A DNA stretch of 64,000 nt, taken from NCBI RefSeq assembly GCF_900129865.1, contig NZ_FQXD01000009.1:1-64000 (forward strand), read 5' to 3'. Positions 26,201 through 33,459 of the stretch are shown here, piece after piece (within the stretch, counting starts at the first letter, position 1; each line of letters opens with the position of its first letter). This DNA comes from Virgibacillus chiguensis (GTDB lineage Bacteria; Bacillota; Bacilli; Bacillales; Amphibacillaceae). Below the pieces are notes generated by a model, which was not told the DNA's origin, searched no databases, and worked only from the letters and a program-made list of their open reading frames with translations. Both the position numbers and the translations under genes were made by a program.

Positions 26201-26555
26201 TGATGTTCCAGTGAAAGCGGGTTGGCGCATTTATTCGAGCGGCCCAGGAATATATATGAATCAATTAATTTCTAATGCTTTAGGCATCCGCTATCAGCAA
26301 GGAGATCTTGTGATTGATCCGGTAATACCCGATGAGTTGGATCAATTAGAATTTGCATTTCAATATGATGGCAAGCCAATAACATATCATTATCATCTTA
26401 AAGAAGGGAAAAAGCAGGTCGTTGTAAATGGTAAAAACGTTCATTTTACGCAATTAACAGATAATCCTTATCGCGAAGGTGGTATGGTGCTAAAAACGGC
26501 ACAGTTGGAAAAATATTTACAAGCTGGAGAAAATCATATTGAAGTTTATTTGTAA
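23220..26555 (+). CDS. GH94 phosphorylase, probable 1,2-beta-oligoglucan phosphorylase
   Basis: The 1111-residue protein starts at TTG 23220, 3 bases past the GH3 stop, with AGGAG 8 bases upstream. The catalytic alpha-barrel carries YDDGDWDDTLQPA (residues ~754-766), the GDW-D motif holding the general acid of GH94, and GTRDVCQGPTEYF, a family motif. Length and gene order match Lin1839 of Listeria innocua, which phosphorolyses beta-1,2-glucan oligomers to alpha-glucose 1-phosphate. Inferred flow: import, phosphorolysis to sophorose plus glucose 1-phosphate, then GH3 hydrolysis. Another beta-glucan linkage cannot be excluded from sequence alone. Confidence 0.78.
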   Translation: MTTRRNFQIKAQNITFTFLQSGDIYEIAHKDTMINQLLSNPIDGALNNIYLRIYRHGDIVVTPLLGVQSNSEIFVAEDQVKWQGTFEEVNYEVTFYLTGAGVWFWDVLLDGEDVEVDLIYGQDLGLADKGAVRSNEAYMSQYMDHAIFQDNENGYAVCSRQNQPQASGFPYIQQGALGKVIGYSTDGFQFFGLSYKTTNQAEVLTKPSLANENYQYEFAYTALQSEKLALNGKQRFVFYGLFKENHSTAVRELEFKQEIQKAWKELSESKRDHAPVKRVRMMPSIGAPLTALEMTIAELNTYFPNRQLEEYNGSTLLSFFTDTYEHIVLKQKEELIERPHGHIIMSGHNDRVRDDTMATTSYMYGIFNSQLVIGNSSMNKMLTNARNPLNILKTSGQRIYIQIDETYHLLTMPSLFEIGFNYARWYYKFLDDVIVITNLTKVDDAVLQLHVRSEKGKVYRFIVTNQLTMNNNEYEVPFHIKHKGNTVVCTADSKSDSATIYPDLNYFMHVTGTELTVGDERQLATNISPLSASLLVLSMSPTAEWTLNIKGSLYKQEQLVQLVDIPGEIERYRAYYRHVNKGFKLTSSGSSTRDLEKINALAWWYTHNMLVHFSSPHGLEQFGGAAWGTRDVCQGPTEYFMATQNYQVVRDIIKIVFSHQYEDQGNWPQWFMFDKYQHIQQEDSHGDIIVWPLKVVADYLEATGDYGILEEVVPYTDRTTFKLTARKATIMEHVQKEINYMKNHFAQDTYLSLYDDGDWDDTLQPANENLKKYMSSSWTVALTYQVLQKLAQVLVSYDEQEALQMQELAAGVKADFNQYILSATVVPGFVYMENPDQIEYMLHPSDEKTGIQYRLLPMQRSIISELFTKEQAEKHYRLIKDKLYFPDGVRLMNRPAHYKGGVSTHFKRAEQAANFGREIGLQYVHAHIRFVEAMAKLGYENEVWKGLSVINPILIQNEVPHAEIRQSNAYFSSSDGKFATRYEAQENFDQLRTGDVPVKAGWRIYSSGPGIYMNQLISNALGIRYQQGDLVIDPVIPDELDQLEFAFQYDGKPITYHYHLKEGKKQVVVNGKNVHFTQLTDNPYREGGMVLKTAQLEKYLQAGENHIEVYL

Positions 26556-26584
26556 AGACGAGGCGCATGCCTTGTCTTTTTTTT
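26556..26584 (+). terminator. Terminator of the GH3-GH94 operon
   Basis: AGACGAGGC (26556-26564) pairs with GCCTTGTCT (26569-26577) around GCAT, followed by eight T residues in all. Confidence 0.85.
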
Positions 26585-26644
26585 GCCAGATAAGAAAGTA
26601 TAAATGTAGTGGCTTGAGTATAACAACATAACCGAATAAACCAC

Positions 26645-26850
26645 GTTCAGCCCAGCAACGAGGCGACTTTACGAGATCGCTCTACGCTAAGTCATCTTTT
26701 GTTCGTATCCTAAGAAGAGGGCCGACTAAAAACGGGTATGTCTTCGTGCGTCGGCATCCCCCTGCTTTAGTGGCATGAGTCCTAAAACTTTCGTTGTTTC
26801 GTTCCAGTCGCCACATTGCTAACCGGGCGCCCGAGCCTTTGTTTCGCTAT
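26645..26850 (+). repeat. Family B repeat, copy B1
   Basis: This is a ~200-base non-coding stretch, more GC-rich than its surroundings, alignable by eye to B2 at 32279. Shared blocks include GCCGACTAAAAACGGG, CGTCGGCAT, TTTCGTTCCAGTCGC and CGGGCGCCCGAGCCTTTG. The right end runs directly into family A copy A4. Confidence 0.75.
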
Positions 26851-26945
26851 AGGAAGTAAAAGCTTAGTGGTTTATAGTTTAATTAAAACGGAGGATTTCG
26901 CCACGAAAGCGATACCATAGTTTGGCTTTTATTTAGGAAATATAA
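26845..26945 (+). repeat. Family A repeat, copy A4 (diverged)
   Basis: CGCTATAGGAAGTAAAAG and GTGGTTTATAGTTTAA are clear; the interior ATTTCGCCACGAAAGCGAT differs from the consensus but keeps hairpin potential; the end is TAGTTTGGCTTTTATTTAG. Confidence 0.6.
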
Positions 26946-27012
26946 GAAACCGTCTTCTCTCGTAGTTAGTGAAGTCAGCTATTTATTAGAAAGTCATACA
27001 TAAAAATAGTAG

Positions 27013-27045
27013 AAAGAAGTAATCTATAGGGTTACTTCTTTTAAC
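27013..27045 (+). terminator. Orphan terminator-like hairpin
   Basis: AAAGAAGTAA (27013-27022) pairs perfectly with TTACTTCTTT (27032-27041), with T residues at the end. No gene ends nearby; the GH94 operon already has its own terminator. It could end a short RNA from the 26.6-27.0 kb repeat region. Confidence 0.5.
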
Positions 27046-27311
27046 GTTTCTATTACATTTAAATGAATATTTTTCAAACCGTTTACAAAAGGCTAACAAG
27101 TGTATGAAATCAAGTGTTTTTATATGAAAACGGCTTTCAAAACGGGTAAAGTAAATAGTGCATCCTATACAAGCAGGATCTAAATAGAATGTAAAAAGAT
27201 AGGAAATAAAATAGCGACATTTTAAAGCATGGACATATATGAAAGCTATCGTCACCTTACATTTTCTACTTACGAAATATAAAATAAATTTACCGAAAAG
27301 GATGGAGATCC
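27042..27311. other. Non-coding gap upstream of the acyltransferase
   Basis: TGAAAACGGCTTTCA (27125-27139) is a 15-base dyad close to a catabolite-response element but one base too long. I found no convincing promoter and no reading frame. Confidence 0.3.
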
Positions 27312-28313
27312 ATGGAAAGGAACGCTTTTTTTGATAATGCAAAAGTTATCTTGATTTTTTTAGTTGTTTTTGGACATATGATACAGCCTTTTACAGGTGA
27401 TTCTCCATACGTTCATACACTTTATATGTGGGTGTATACATTTCACATGCCTGCATTTATATTATTGGCAGGCTATTTTGCAAAAGGTTCAGGATCATTC
27501 AGTTATATCGTGCAATTGATGAAAAAATTATTGTTGCCATATCTCATTTTTCAACTACTATATACGGGTTACTATTATGTCATCGATAAATCAGGCTGGC
27601 AAACGGACTTATTTAGTCCACATTGGGCGTTGTGGTTTTTATTCAGCCTATTTTGCTGGCATATGTTATTATATTGGTTTAAAAAGTTACCGCCATTTTT
27701 AAGTGTTTCGATTGCGATCTTTCTCGGCCTAGTCGTCGGTTATTTTAGTGAAATTGGGCATATGTTCAGTCTATCTCGAACTTTTGTTTTCTTTCCGTTT
27801 TTCTTAGTCGGCTATTTATTAACGGAAAAGCAAGTGATGCTCGTTAAGCAAAAAGCGGTGCAAGCTGTTTCGCTCGTGGTCATGGTTGGCATTGCGGTAG
27901 CTATCTACTACTTACCAGACTTTAATTCTGGTTGGTTACTTGCTTCTAAATCATATGGTGATTTGGGGCTTGTAGAATACGGTGGGCTGGCAAGACTCTT
28001 AGTTTATGTATCTGCAGCTTTCATGGTTATAAGCGTGCTATCATGGGTGCCAGTCCAGCATTTTACATGGACCATTCTCGGAACACGCACACTTTATGTA
28101 TATTTACTACACGGCTTTTTTATCCAATACTTTCGTCAGGCGGAGTTGTTTAAGGTAGATGGAGTATTTGATTTTCTAGGACTTGCTGCTTTATCTATGC
28201 TGCTTGTACTCTTATTATCTAGTCGACCAATACTTGGATTATGGCAACCGCTTGTTGAAGGGAAGGCTTCGATAATGAAAAAAATGTATCATAAAACGGT
28301 ACAAGAGAAATAA
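27312..28313 (+). CDS. Acyltransferase 3 family membrane protein
   Basis: This 333-residue integral membrane protein has about ten spans. It opens with FFDNAKVILIFLVVFGHMIQP, the acyltransferase-3 start with the catalytic His in FGH, and continues with YTFHMPAFILLAGYFAK, as in the fucose 4-O-acetylase-like branch. LYVYLLHGFFIQYF marks the last conserved span. Members O-acetylate cell-surface sugars or polymers using acetyl-CoA from the cytoplasm. It stands alone; the substrate is unknown. GGATGGAG precedes the ATG. Confidence 0.85.
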   Translation: MERNAFFDNAKVILIFLVVFGHMIQPFTGDSPYVHTLYMWVYTFHMPAFILLAGYFAKGSGSFSYIVQLMKKLLLPYLIFQLLYTGYYYVIDKSGWQTDLFSPHWALWFLFSLFCWHMLLYWFKKLPPFLSVSIAIFLGLVVGYFSEIGHMFSLSRTFVFFPFFLVGYLLTEKQVMLVKQKAVQAVSLVVMVGIAVAIYYLPDFNSGWLLASKSYGDLGLVEYGGLARLLVYVSAAFMVISVLSWVPVQHFTWTILGTRTLYVYLLHGFFIQYFRQAELFKVDGVFDFLGLAALSMLLVLLLSSRPILGLWQPLVEGKASIMKKMYHKTVQEK

Positions 28314-28461
28314 AGTAGCCAATTTTGCTGAACGTCAAAGTCCATTCCTTAAGCGAATAGATGGAAAGCGAATTTAACTCAAAAAGTGTCATCTATATAA
28401 GCTACTGTAAGAACAGGGTTTGCTACGAAAAGTCAAAGCAGTAAATTTTTTATGATACGAT

Positions 28462-28558
28462 TAGGGAAGTACAAGCGTTTAAAAGTTTATAGTAATAAGA
28501 AACAGCCAAGCTATCCGATAGCTTGGCTGTTTTGTTAAGTTTAGGAAATTATAAAAAA
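28462..28558 (+). repeat. Family A repeat, copy A5 (hairpin-replaced variant)
   Basis: AGGGAAGTACAAGCGTTTAA and AGTTTATAGTAATAAG match the family, but the centre is a perfect hairpin (28501-28531) instead of the usual double hairpin, followed by GTTTAGGAAATTATAAAA. It abuts family B fragment B3. Confidence 0.55.
28501..28536. terminator. Perfect 15-base-arm hairpin
   Basis: AACAGCCAAGCTATC (28501-28515) is the exact complement of GATAGCTTGGCTGTT (28517-28531), with TTTG on the right. It lies between the convergent acyltransferase and YjiH genes and can serve both strands. Confidence 0.7.
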
Positions 28559-28592
28559 CGTTGCTAACCGGGCGCCCCTAGCCTTTGCTCCT
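28558..28592 (+). repeat. Family B fragment, B3
   Basis: ACGTTGCTAACCGGGCGCCC and TAGCCTTTGCTCC match only the right-hand 35 bases of B1 and B2. Confidence 0.65.
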
Positions 28593-28606
28593 TTATGAAA
28601 GATTTT

Positions 28607-29956
28607 TTAAAATATAAGATGAGCTATGATAGTGATGACAGGCAAGGTAATGATTGTACGCAGTAAAAAGATAATGACTAAATCTTTAAAGGATACGGGT
28701 ACTTTAGATCCAATTAATAATCCGCCTACCTCTGACATATAAATTAACTGGGTGACAGAAAGGGCGGCAATGATGAACCGGGTGATCTCTGCTTCGATAG
28801 TAGAAGCTAAAATGGATGGTAAAAACATATCTGCAAAGCCAATCAAGACTGTTTCTGACGCTTCTTTAGCATGCGGAATTTGCAACAGTTCCATGAAAGG
28901 TACAAACGGCATACCTAGCCATTGAAAAATAGGTGTTGTTTCCGCGATAATGAGAGCAATTAATCCAAATGCCATCACAACTGGGGCGACTCCCATCCAC
29001 ATGTCTAAAATATTTTGCCCGCCTTCTTTGAAGACTTTAAACACACTTTTTTCTTGCTTGGCGCGTTCTAACGCTTTTTTATAGCTAAATGAAAAAAGAT
29101 GGTCTCCTGCTGGAATTTCTTCAGATATTCCTTCTGCATCTTTATTTATATATGTATCCGGTTTTCTAGAAAGCGGAGGAATGCGTGGCATAATTAATGC
29201 AGCTACAACTCCCGCAGCTAAAACGGTACCGTAAAACGGTAAAAACATATGCTCAAGTCCTACTTCAGCAATGATAACTAAAGAAAAAGTAATGGAGACA
29301 ACGGAAAATGTTGTTCCGATAACAGCAGCCTCTCGTTTGGTGTAATAGCCGTTTTCATACTGTTTACTTGTAATTAATACACCGATTGTACCATCGCCTA
29401 CCCAAGAAGCGAGGGAATCAATGGACGCACGACCAGGTAGTCGGAATAACGGGCGCATGATCTTTGTCATAAGTGTTCCAAACAACTCAAGTAAACCAAA
29501 ATTCATTAGTAACGGTAAAAACAAGCCAGCAAATAAAAAGACAGCAAATAATACATGTAATAAATCACCTAATAACATTTGCCCTGTATTCGCACTATGG
29601 ATAAATTCAGGTCCTAATTGGAAAAATACCATAACAGCAAAAATAGCAGCTACTACCCTTGTCATTGTCCAGAACATATTTACGTAAAAGAGTTGCTGGA
29701 AAAATGGTGTTCTATCAAGCTTTTCTTTGCCTAACAGGCGAACGATGATAGTCATAATTGCTGTAAACACGATAATAACCATCATAATGCCAGATAACTG
29801 ATCGGCTAATAAGGACTGAACTTTCCCAGCTAGGATAGCAATTGGAATAGTTAATCCATCTTCTGTTTTTATAGGTGACATAAATAAAAAAACACCAATA
29901 AGGGATGGTATAATAAATTTAATATGATCAAATATAGAATAGCTATTGTTTTTCAT
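28607..29956 (-). CDS. YjiH family membrane protein (nucleoside-recognition domain)
   Basis: This 449-residue protein has about ten to eleven spans. ATG 29956 (MKNNSYSIFDHIKFIIPS) is chosen because GGAGG lies just upstream; an earlier in-frame GTG overlaps it. PLLMNFGLLELFGTLMTKIM, SWVGDGTIGVLITSKQYENG and a long cytoplasmic loop identify the YjiH/gate-domain group. A transporter role is assumed for the family; substrate unknown. It stands alone and is divergent from the AarF-family gene. Confidence 0.85.
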   Translation of the reverse strand: MKNNSYSIFDHIKFIIPSLIGVFLFMSPIKTEDGLTIPIAILAGKVQSLLADQLSGIMMVIIVFTAIMTIIVRLLGKEKLDRTPFFQQLFYVNMFWTMTRVVAAIFAVMVFFQLGPEFIHSANTGQMLLGDLLHVLFAVFLFAGLFLPLLMNFGLLELFGTLMTKIMRPLFRLPGRASIDSLASWVGDGTIGVLITSKQYENGYYTKREAAVIGTTFSVVSITFSLVIIAEVGLEHMFLPFYGTVLAAGVVAALIMPRIPPLSRKPDTYINKDAEGISEEIPAGDHLFSFSYKKALERAKQEKSVFKVFKEGGQNILDMWMGVAPVVMAFGLIALIIAETTPIFQWLGMPFVPFMELLQIPHAKEASETVLIGFADMFLPSILASTIEAEITRFIIAALSVTQLIYMSEVGGLLIGSKVPVSFKDLVIIFLLRTIITLPVITIIAHLIF

Positions 29957-30116
29957 AAAATCCTCCACGGTTCTTGTTTCTTATTATTATAAGATAAAAT
30001 GTATGATTATCCAATGATAAAATGCAAAACAAATGAATATTTCTGTTTTATTTGCAAAAATGTACGTTTTATTATCAGTTTAGATATAATGAAACATGTA
30101 CATATCGTTTTTATTT

Positions 30117-30183
30117 ATACTATAGGAAATTTTTAAGTGTTAACTTACGTTTTGGAAATTGGGCAGAAGTCAGGTTTTTCAAA
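30117..30183 (+). repeat. Family A repeat, weak copy A6
   Basis: ACTATAGGAAATTTTTAAG is the left block; the interior is unrelated except for a closing AGGTTTTTCAAAGG. It lies in the gap upstream of the AarF-family gene. Confidence 0.4.
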
Positions 30184-30218
30184 GGATGAAAAAGGGTACA
30201 TAGGAATGAGGTGTTTAA

Positions 30219-31865
30219 ATGCATAAACGGTTAAAGTATAATTTGGGATATCGTTGTACAGTAATGGTGTTGATGACGTTAAAATTTATTGCAAAAATTT
30301 ATATGTTTCATTTTAAACACCGCATATGGGATGACGAAACGTTTGATAAGTGGAATCTTCTTATTACAAAATTGGCACAAGAATACCGGGAGAAGGCGAT
30401 CTTGCTTGGTGGTGTATTAATTAAAGTCGGACAGTTTCTAAGTACCAGAACGGATTTTATGCCTGATGCTTTTATTAAGGAGCTGAGTGGGCTTGTCGAT
30501 CGAGTACCTGCGATGCCTTACTCTTATGCTAAAGAGATTATGGAAGAAGAGTGGGGAGCAGCAATTGAAACGCATATAGAAGAGATTCAAACACCATCTA
30601 TTGCGTCAGCATCCATTGGAGAAGTATATCGAGCGAAGTTAAAAGGTAGTGATACAGAGGTTGCCATTAAGGTGCAGCGCTATCGGATTAAAGAGGTGTT
30701 TCATAAGGATTTTAAAGCACTGCGAATCGTATTTTGGCTCATATCTACGCTAACCTCTTTTGGAAAAAAAACAGACTTGCCATCGTTATACCGAGAGCTT
30801 GTAACCGTTATGAATCGAGAACTGCATTTTAACCTTGAATTAGCAAATGCGCACTATTTTAAAGAAAAGTTTAAGGGAAACACGTCGTTACATATTCCAT
30901 TTTATGTAGATGAATTATGCACCAAGCGAGTCCTTGTTATGGAATGGGTTGAAGGGGCGAAAGTTACAGATATTGAATATATGCAGCGGCACCAAATTGA
31001 TACAAAACATGTAGCAAGCGTTTTATTTGATTTTTATTTGGAACAATTTTTGACGACAGGTAAATTCCATGCCGATCCGCACGCAGGAAACATATTAGTG
31101 CAGCCAGACGGAAGGATTGTCATTATTGATTTTGGTATGGTAGGGGAAGTAAGACAACAGGACAGTCAACATTTTAAACAGCTCATCCAAAGCATTGTAA
31201 TGGATAATTACGATCGCGTTATTGAAACGCTAGATGAAATGGGTTTTATTTTACCAAATGCTGATCACAATAAATTAAAGCGAGCAATTCAAGAGACGAT
31301 AGAAATGTATCAAAGTGGTACAATAGATATACAAGATGCTCATATTATGGAGCAAATTAAAAAAGATATTCGTCTTGTTATTCACGATCAACCTATTCAG
31401 TTATCTGCAGAATATGCCTACTTAGGTAGAGCTATCTCCATTATTATTGGAATATTAATAGCCATCTACCCGGAAATTAACTTTCAGAAATGGGCAGAGC
31501 CTGCAGTGAAAGAATGGCTTGGTGGCAAAAAAGTTGCCGAAACATTATATAAGCAGTATGCCAAAGACACGATCAAACCAATTCTTTCTTATCCGCAAGC
31601 CGTTTTGGAATGGTTGGAAAGCGGAACAAAGAATAGACAGTGGGATAAACGAAAACATCAGCGTCGTTTAAAGCATCAGTACTTTATTTGGATAGAAGTA
31701 TTAATTGTTATGTTTTTGCTGCTTAGTTTGGGCGGTTCGATAGGTGCTTTTTATTTGCAATATCAGCTCACTGCAATCATTACACTATGTAGTACAGCTG
31801 TTTTAACTATTTTATTGCTAACCATATTAAGGAAGCATTATAAGATGATTCAATCGTCAAAATAA
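30219..31865 (+). CDS. AarF/ABC1/UbiB family protein kinase-like protein
   Basis: This 548-residue protein has LIKVGQFLSTR (the KxGQ motif of the family, residues ~67-77), ASASIGEVYRAKL (Ala-rich loop in place of a Gly-rich one), VAIKVQR (lysine), HADPHAGNILV and IIDFGMVGEV (catalytic and metal sites), and two C-terminal spans (VLIVMFLLLSLGGSIGAFYL; LTAIITLCSTAVLTILLLTI). UbiB relatives support isoprenoid-quinone or lipid metabolism as ATPases. It sits 14 bases before a phasin-like gene. Confidence 0.87.
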   Translation: MHKRLKYNLGYRCTVMVLMTLKFIAKIYMFHFKHRIWDDETFDKWNLLITKLAQEYREKAILLGGVLIKVGQFLSTRTDFMPDAFIKELSGLVDRVPAMPYSYAKEIMEEEWGAAIETHIEEIQTPSIASASIGEVYRAKLKGSDTEVAIKVQRYRIKEVFHKDFKALRIVFWLISTLTSFGKKTDLPSLYRELVTVMNRELHFNLELANAHYFKEKFKGNTSLHIPFYVDELCTKRVLVMEWVEGAKVTDIEYMQRHQIDTKHVASVLFDFYLEQFLTTGKFHADPHAGNILVQPDGRIVIIDFGMVGEVRQQDSQHFKQLIQSIVMDNYDRVIETLDEMGFILPNADHNKLKRAIQETIEMYQSGTIDIQDAHIMEQIKKDIRLVIHDQPIQLSAEYAYLGRAISIIIGILIAIYPEINFQKWAEPAVKEWLGGKKVAETLYKQYAKDTIKPILSYPQAVLEWLESGTKNRQWDKRKHQRRLKHQYFIWIEVLIVMFLLLSLGGSIGAFYLQYQLTAIITLCSTAVLTILLLTILRKHYKMIQSSK

Positions 31866-31879
31866 AGGAGGTGGACTTC

Positions 31880-32179
31880 ATGAATGACTTATTAAAAAAA
31901 GGGTTTTTACTTGGGTTAGGTGCAGCAGTGACTAGTAAGGAAAAATTTGAATCGAGAATGAAACAATTAGTAGAAAAAAATGAACTTACACAGGAACAAG
32001 CGAAAACATTGTTAAAGCAGTTTGTGGATAAAGGAGAAGCTAAAAAAGGTGAATGGCAAGCACGGCAAAATGAGCAAACTCAAAAGCTTGCGAATGACAT
32101 TGGCATAGCGACAAAAGAAGAAGTAGAAGAACTTCGTAATCGTGTAGCAGTGCTTGAAAACAAAATAGAAAATCATTAA
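31880..32179 (+). CDS. Phasin family protein
   Basis: The 99-residue protein starts at ATG 31880, 7 bases behind AAAGGAGGTG. It has a short hydrophobic start (LLKKGFLLGLGAAVTSKEKF), a charged helical middle and a C-terminal coiled coil KEEVEELRNRVAVLENKIEN. This matches the small PhaF-like phasin proteins often found beside AarF genes in Firmicutes. Co-transcription with the AarF-family gene suggests a joint membrane or lipid role (inference). Confidence 0.8.
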   Translation: MNDLLKKGFLLGLGAAVTSKEKFESRMKQLVEKNELTQEQAKTLLKQFVDKGEAKKGEWQARQNEQTQKLANDIGIATKEEVEELRNRVAVLENKIENH

Positions 32180-32184
32180 CCCGA

Positions 32185-32220
32185 GAGGGAGCAGACCAAT
32201 TGTGGTTTGCTCTCTTTTTT
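32185..32220 (+). terminator. Terminator of the AarF-phasin operon
   Basis: AGGGAGCAGACC pairs with GGTTTGCTCTCT around AATTGT, followed by a T-run to 32220. Confidence 0.85.
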
Positions 32221-32278
32221 GTTGTCTAAGGAATTTACAAAATTTTGCAGCTGTTGATAAACTAACTAAGTTATTTAG

Positions 32279-32495
32279 TCGCGTCTGGCTCCAGCGTCCA
32301 GCAACTGCGACTTCACTCCATTTCCCTAAGCTAGTCATCAACGGTTCGTTCTAAATAGGAAGGCTGACTAACGACGGGTTTGCCGGATGGCGCCGGCATA
32401 CTAATTGCAAGAGCATGATTTCTAAAACTTCCGTTGATTCGTTCCAGTCGCTACGTTGCTAAGCGGGTGCCCCGAGCCTTTGTTCTTGCTAGTAA
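32279..32495 (+). repeat. Family B repeat, copy B2
   Basis: It is the most complete copy. It opens with CGCGTCTGGCTCCAGCGTCC, continues with GGCTGACTAACGACGGG, GGCGCCGGCAT and GATTCGTTCCAGTCGC, and ends CGGGTGCCCCGAGCCTTTG. The opening resembles a repeat widespread in Bacillaceae genomes (memory, not checked). It fills most of the 570-base gap before ctaC; the rest shows no gene. Confidence 0.75.
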
Positions 32496-32748
32496 AGCAT
32501 TCATGGAGGAATTAAGGTGTCTTGTTATGGAAATATTTAAGGTTTATTTGTACTAAAATGTTTAACGTTTTTCCTAATTAGGGAAACAAATTATATAAGG
32601 TAGATAGCTGGAAAATATTTGGTGAGCAATCGTCATTTCTAAAAAGGTAGGGCAGCATATAATTTTGAGCAAAACTATGTGTTTAGCGAAGATTTGTGAT
32701 AAACCAGTTATCACATAGTATCTTAACAAAGGTAAGAAGGTGGGGGCA

Positions 32749-33432
32749 ATGAAAAAAATATTTCTGTTACCGCTATTATTGTTTTTAACGGGTTGTAACA
32801 TCACTGTTCTTGATCCAAAAAGTGATACTGCAAGTGAACAAGCCTTTTTAATAGAGTTTAGCTTTTGGATCATGATGTTTGTTGTGGTAACCGTGTTTAT
32901 TTTATTTACTTATTTTGTCATAAAGTATCGCTATACAGAAACAAGGAAGCATGATTTACCGCAAGATGTGAAAGGCAATATTAAATTGGAAATTACCTGG
33001 ATTACGATTCCAGTTCTCTTGTTAATTGTTTTAGCAGTGCCTACTTTAGCAATTACATATGATCAGTCGCCCCAATGGACGGAAGAAAGTGACCAATCAG
33101 GAGTTGTGATTGATGTCGTAGGGAAACAGTTTAATTGGACATTTACGCATGCTAATGGAACAGAAGAAATGGATAAATTACTAATTCCTGAAGGGGAATC
33201 AATTGTTTTAAATTTAAAATCGGCGGATGTTATTCATTCCTTTTGGGTCCCTCAGCTAGGTGGAAAAGTAGATGTAATACCAGGAAAAGAATTAACGTAT
33301 GAAATTAACAACCCGAAAAAAGGTACCTATCAAGGTAAATGCGCAGAATATTGCGGGCTTGGACACACGGATATGACATTTGAAGTTAAAGTAGTATCTA
33401 AACAAGCGTATGAGCAATATCTTCAAAAATAA
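32749..33432 (+). CDS. ctaC: Cytochrome c oxidase subunit II (CuA subunit)
   Basis: The 227-residue lipoprotein starts at ATG 32749 behind AAGGTGGGGG, with the lipobox in LLLFLTGCN. Two spans (FWIMMFVVVTVFILFTYFVI; ITWITIPVLLLIVLAVPT) anchor it; the external cupredoxin domain carries the CuA ligands in VIHSFWVPQ and GKCAEYCGLGHTDM (two Cys, His, Met). An intact CuA points to a cytochrome c oxidase, not a quinol oxidase. It lacks the C-terminal heme c domain found on the main caa3-type CtaC of Bacillus, so it is a shorter, alternative type. Confidence 0.87.
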   Translation: MKKIFLLPLLLFLTGCNITVLDPKSDTASEQAFLIEFSFWIMMFVVVTVFILFTYFVIKYRYTETRKHDLPQDVKGNIKLEITWITIPVLLLIVLAVPTLAITYDQSPQWTEESDQSGVVIDVVGKQFNWTFTHANGTEEMDKLLIPEGESIVLNLKSADVIHSFWVPQLGGKVDVIPGKELTYEINNPKKGTYQGKCAEYCGLGHTDMTFEVKVVSKQAYEQYLQK

Positions 33433-33459
33433 TTGGAGAAAATGAAAGGTGATATCATC

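Noticed and set aside
26986-27342. Leftward 118-codon frame
   Set aside because: Phe/Tyr/Cys-rich composition, no ribosome site, and it runs into the acyltransferase start and a terminator hairpin.
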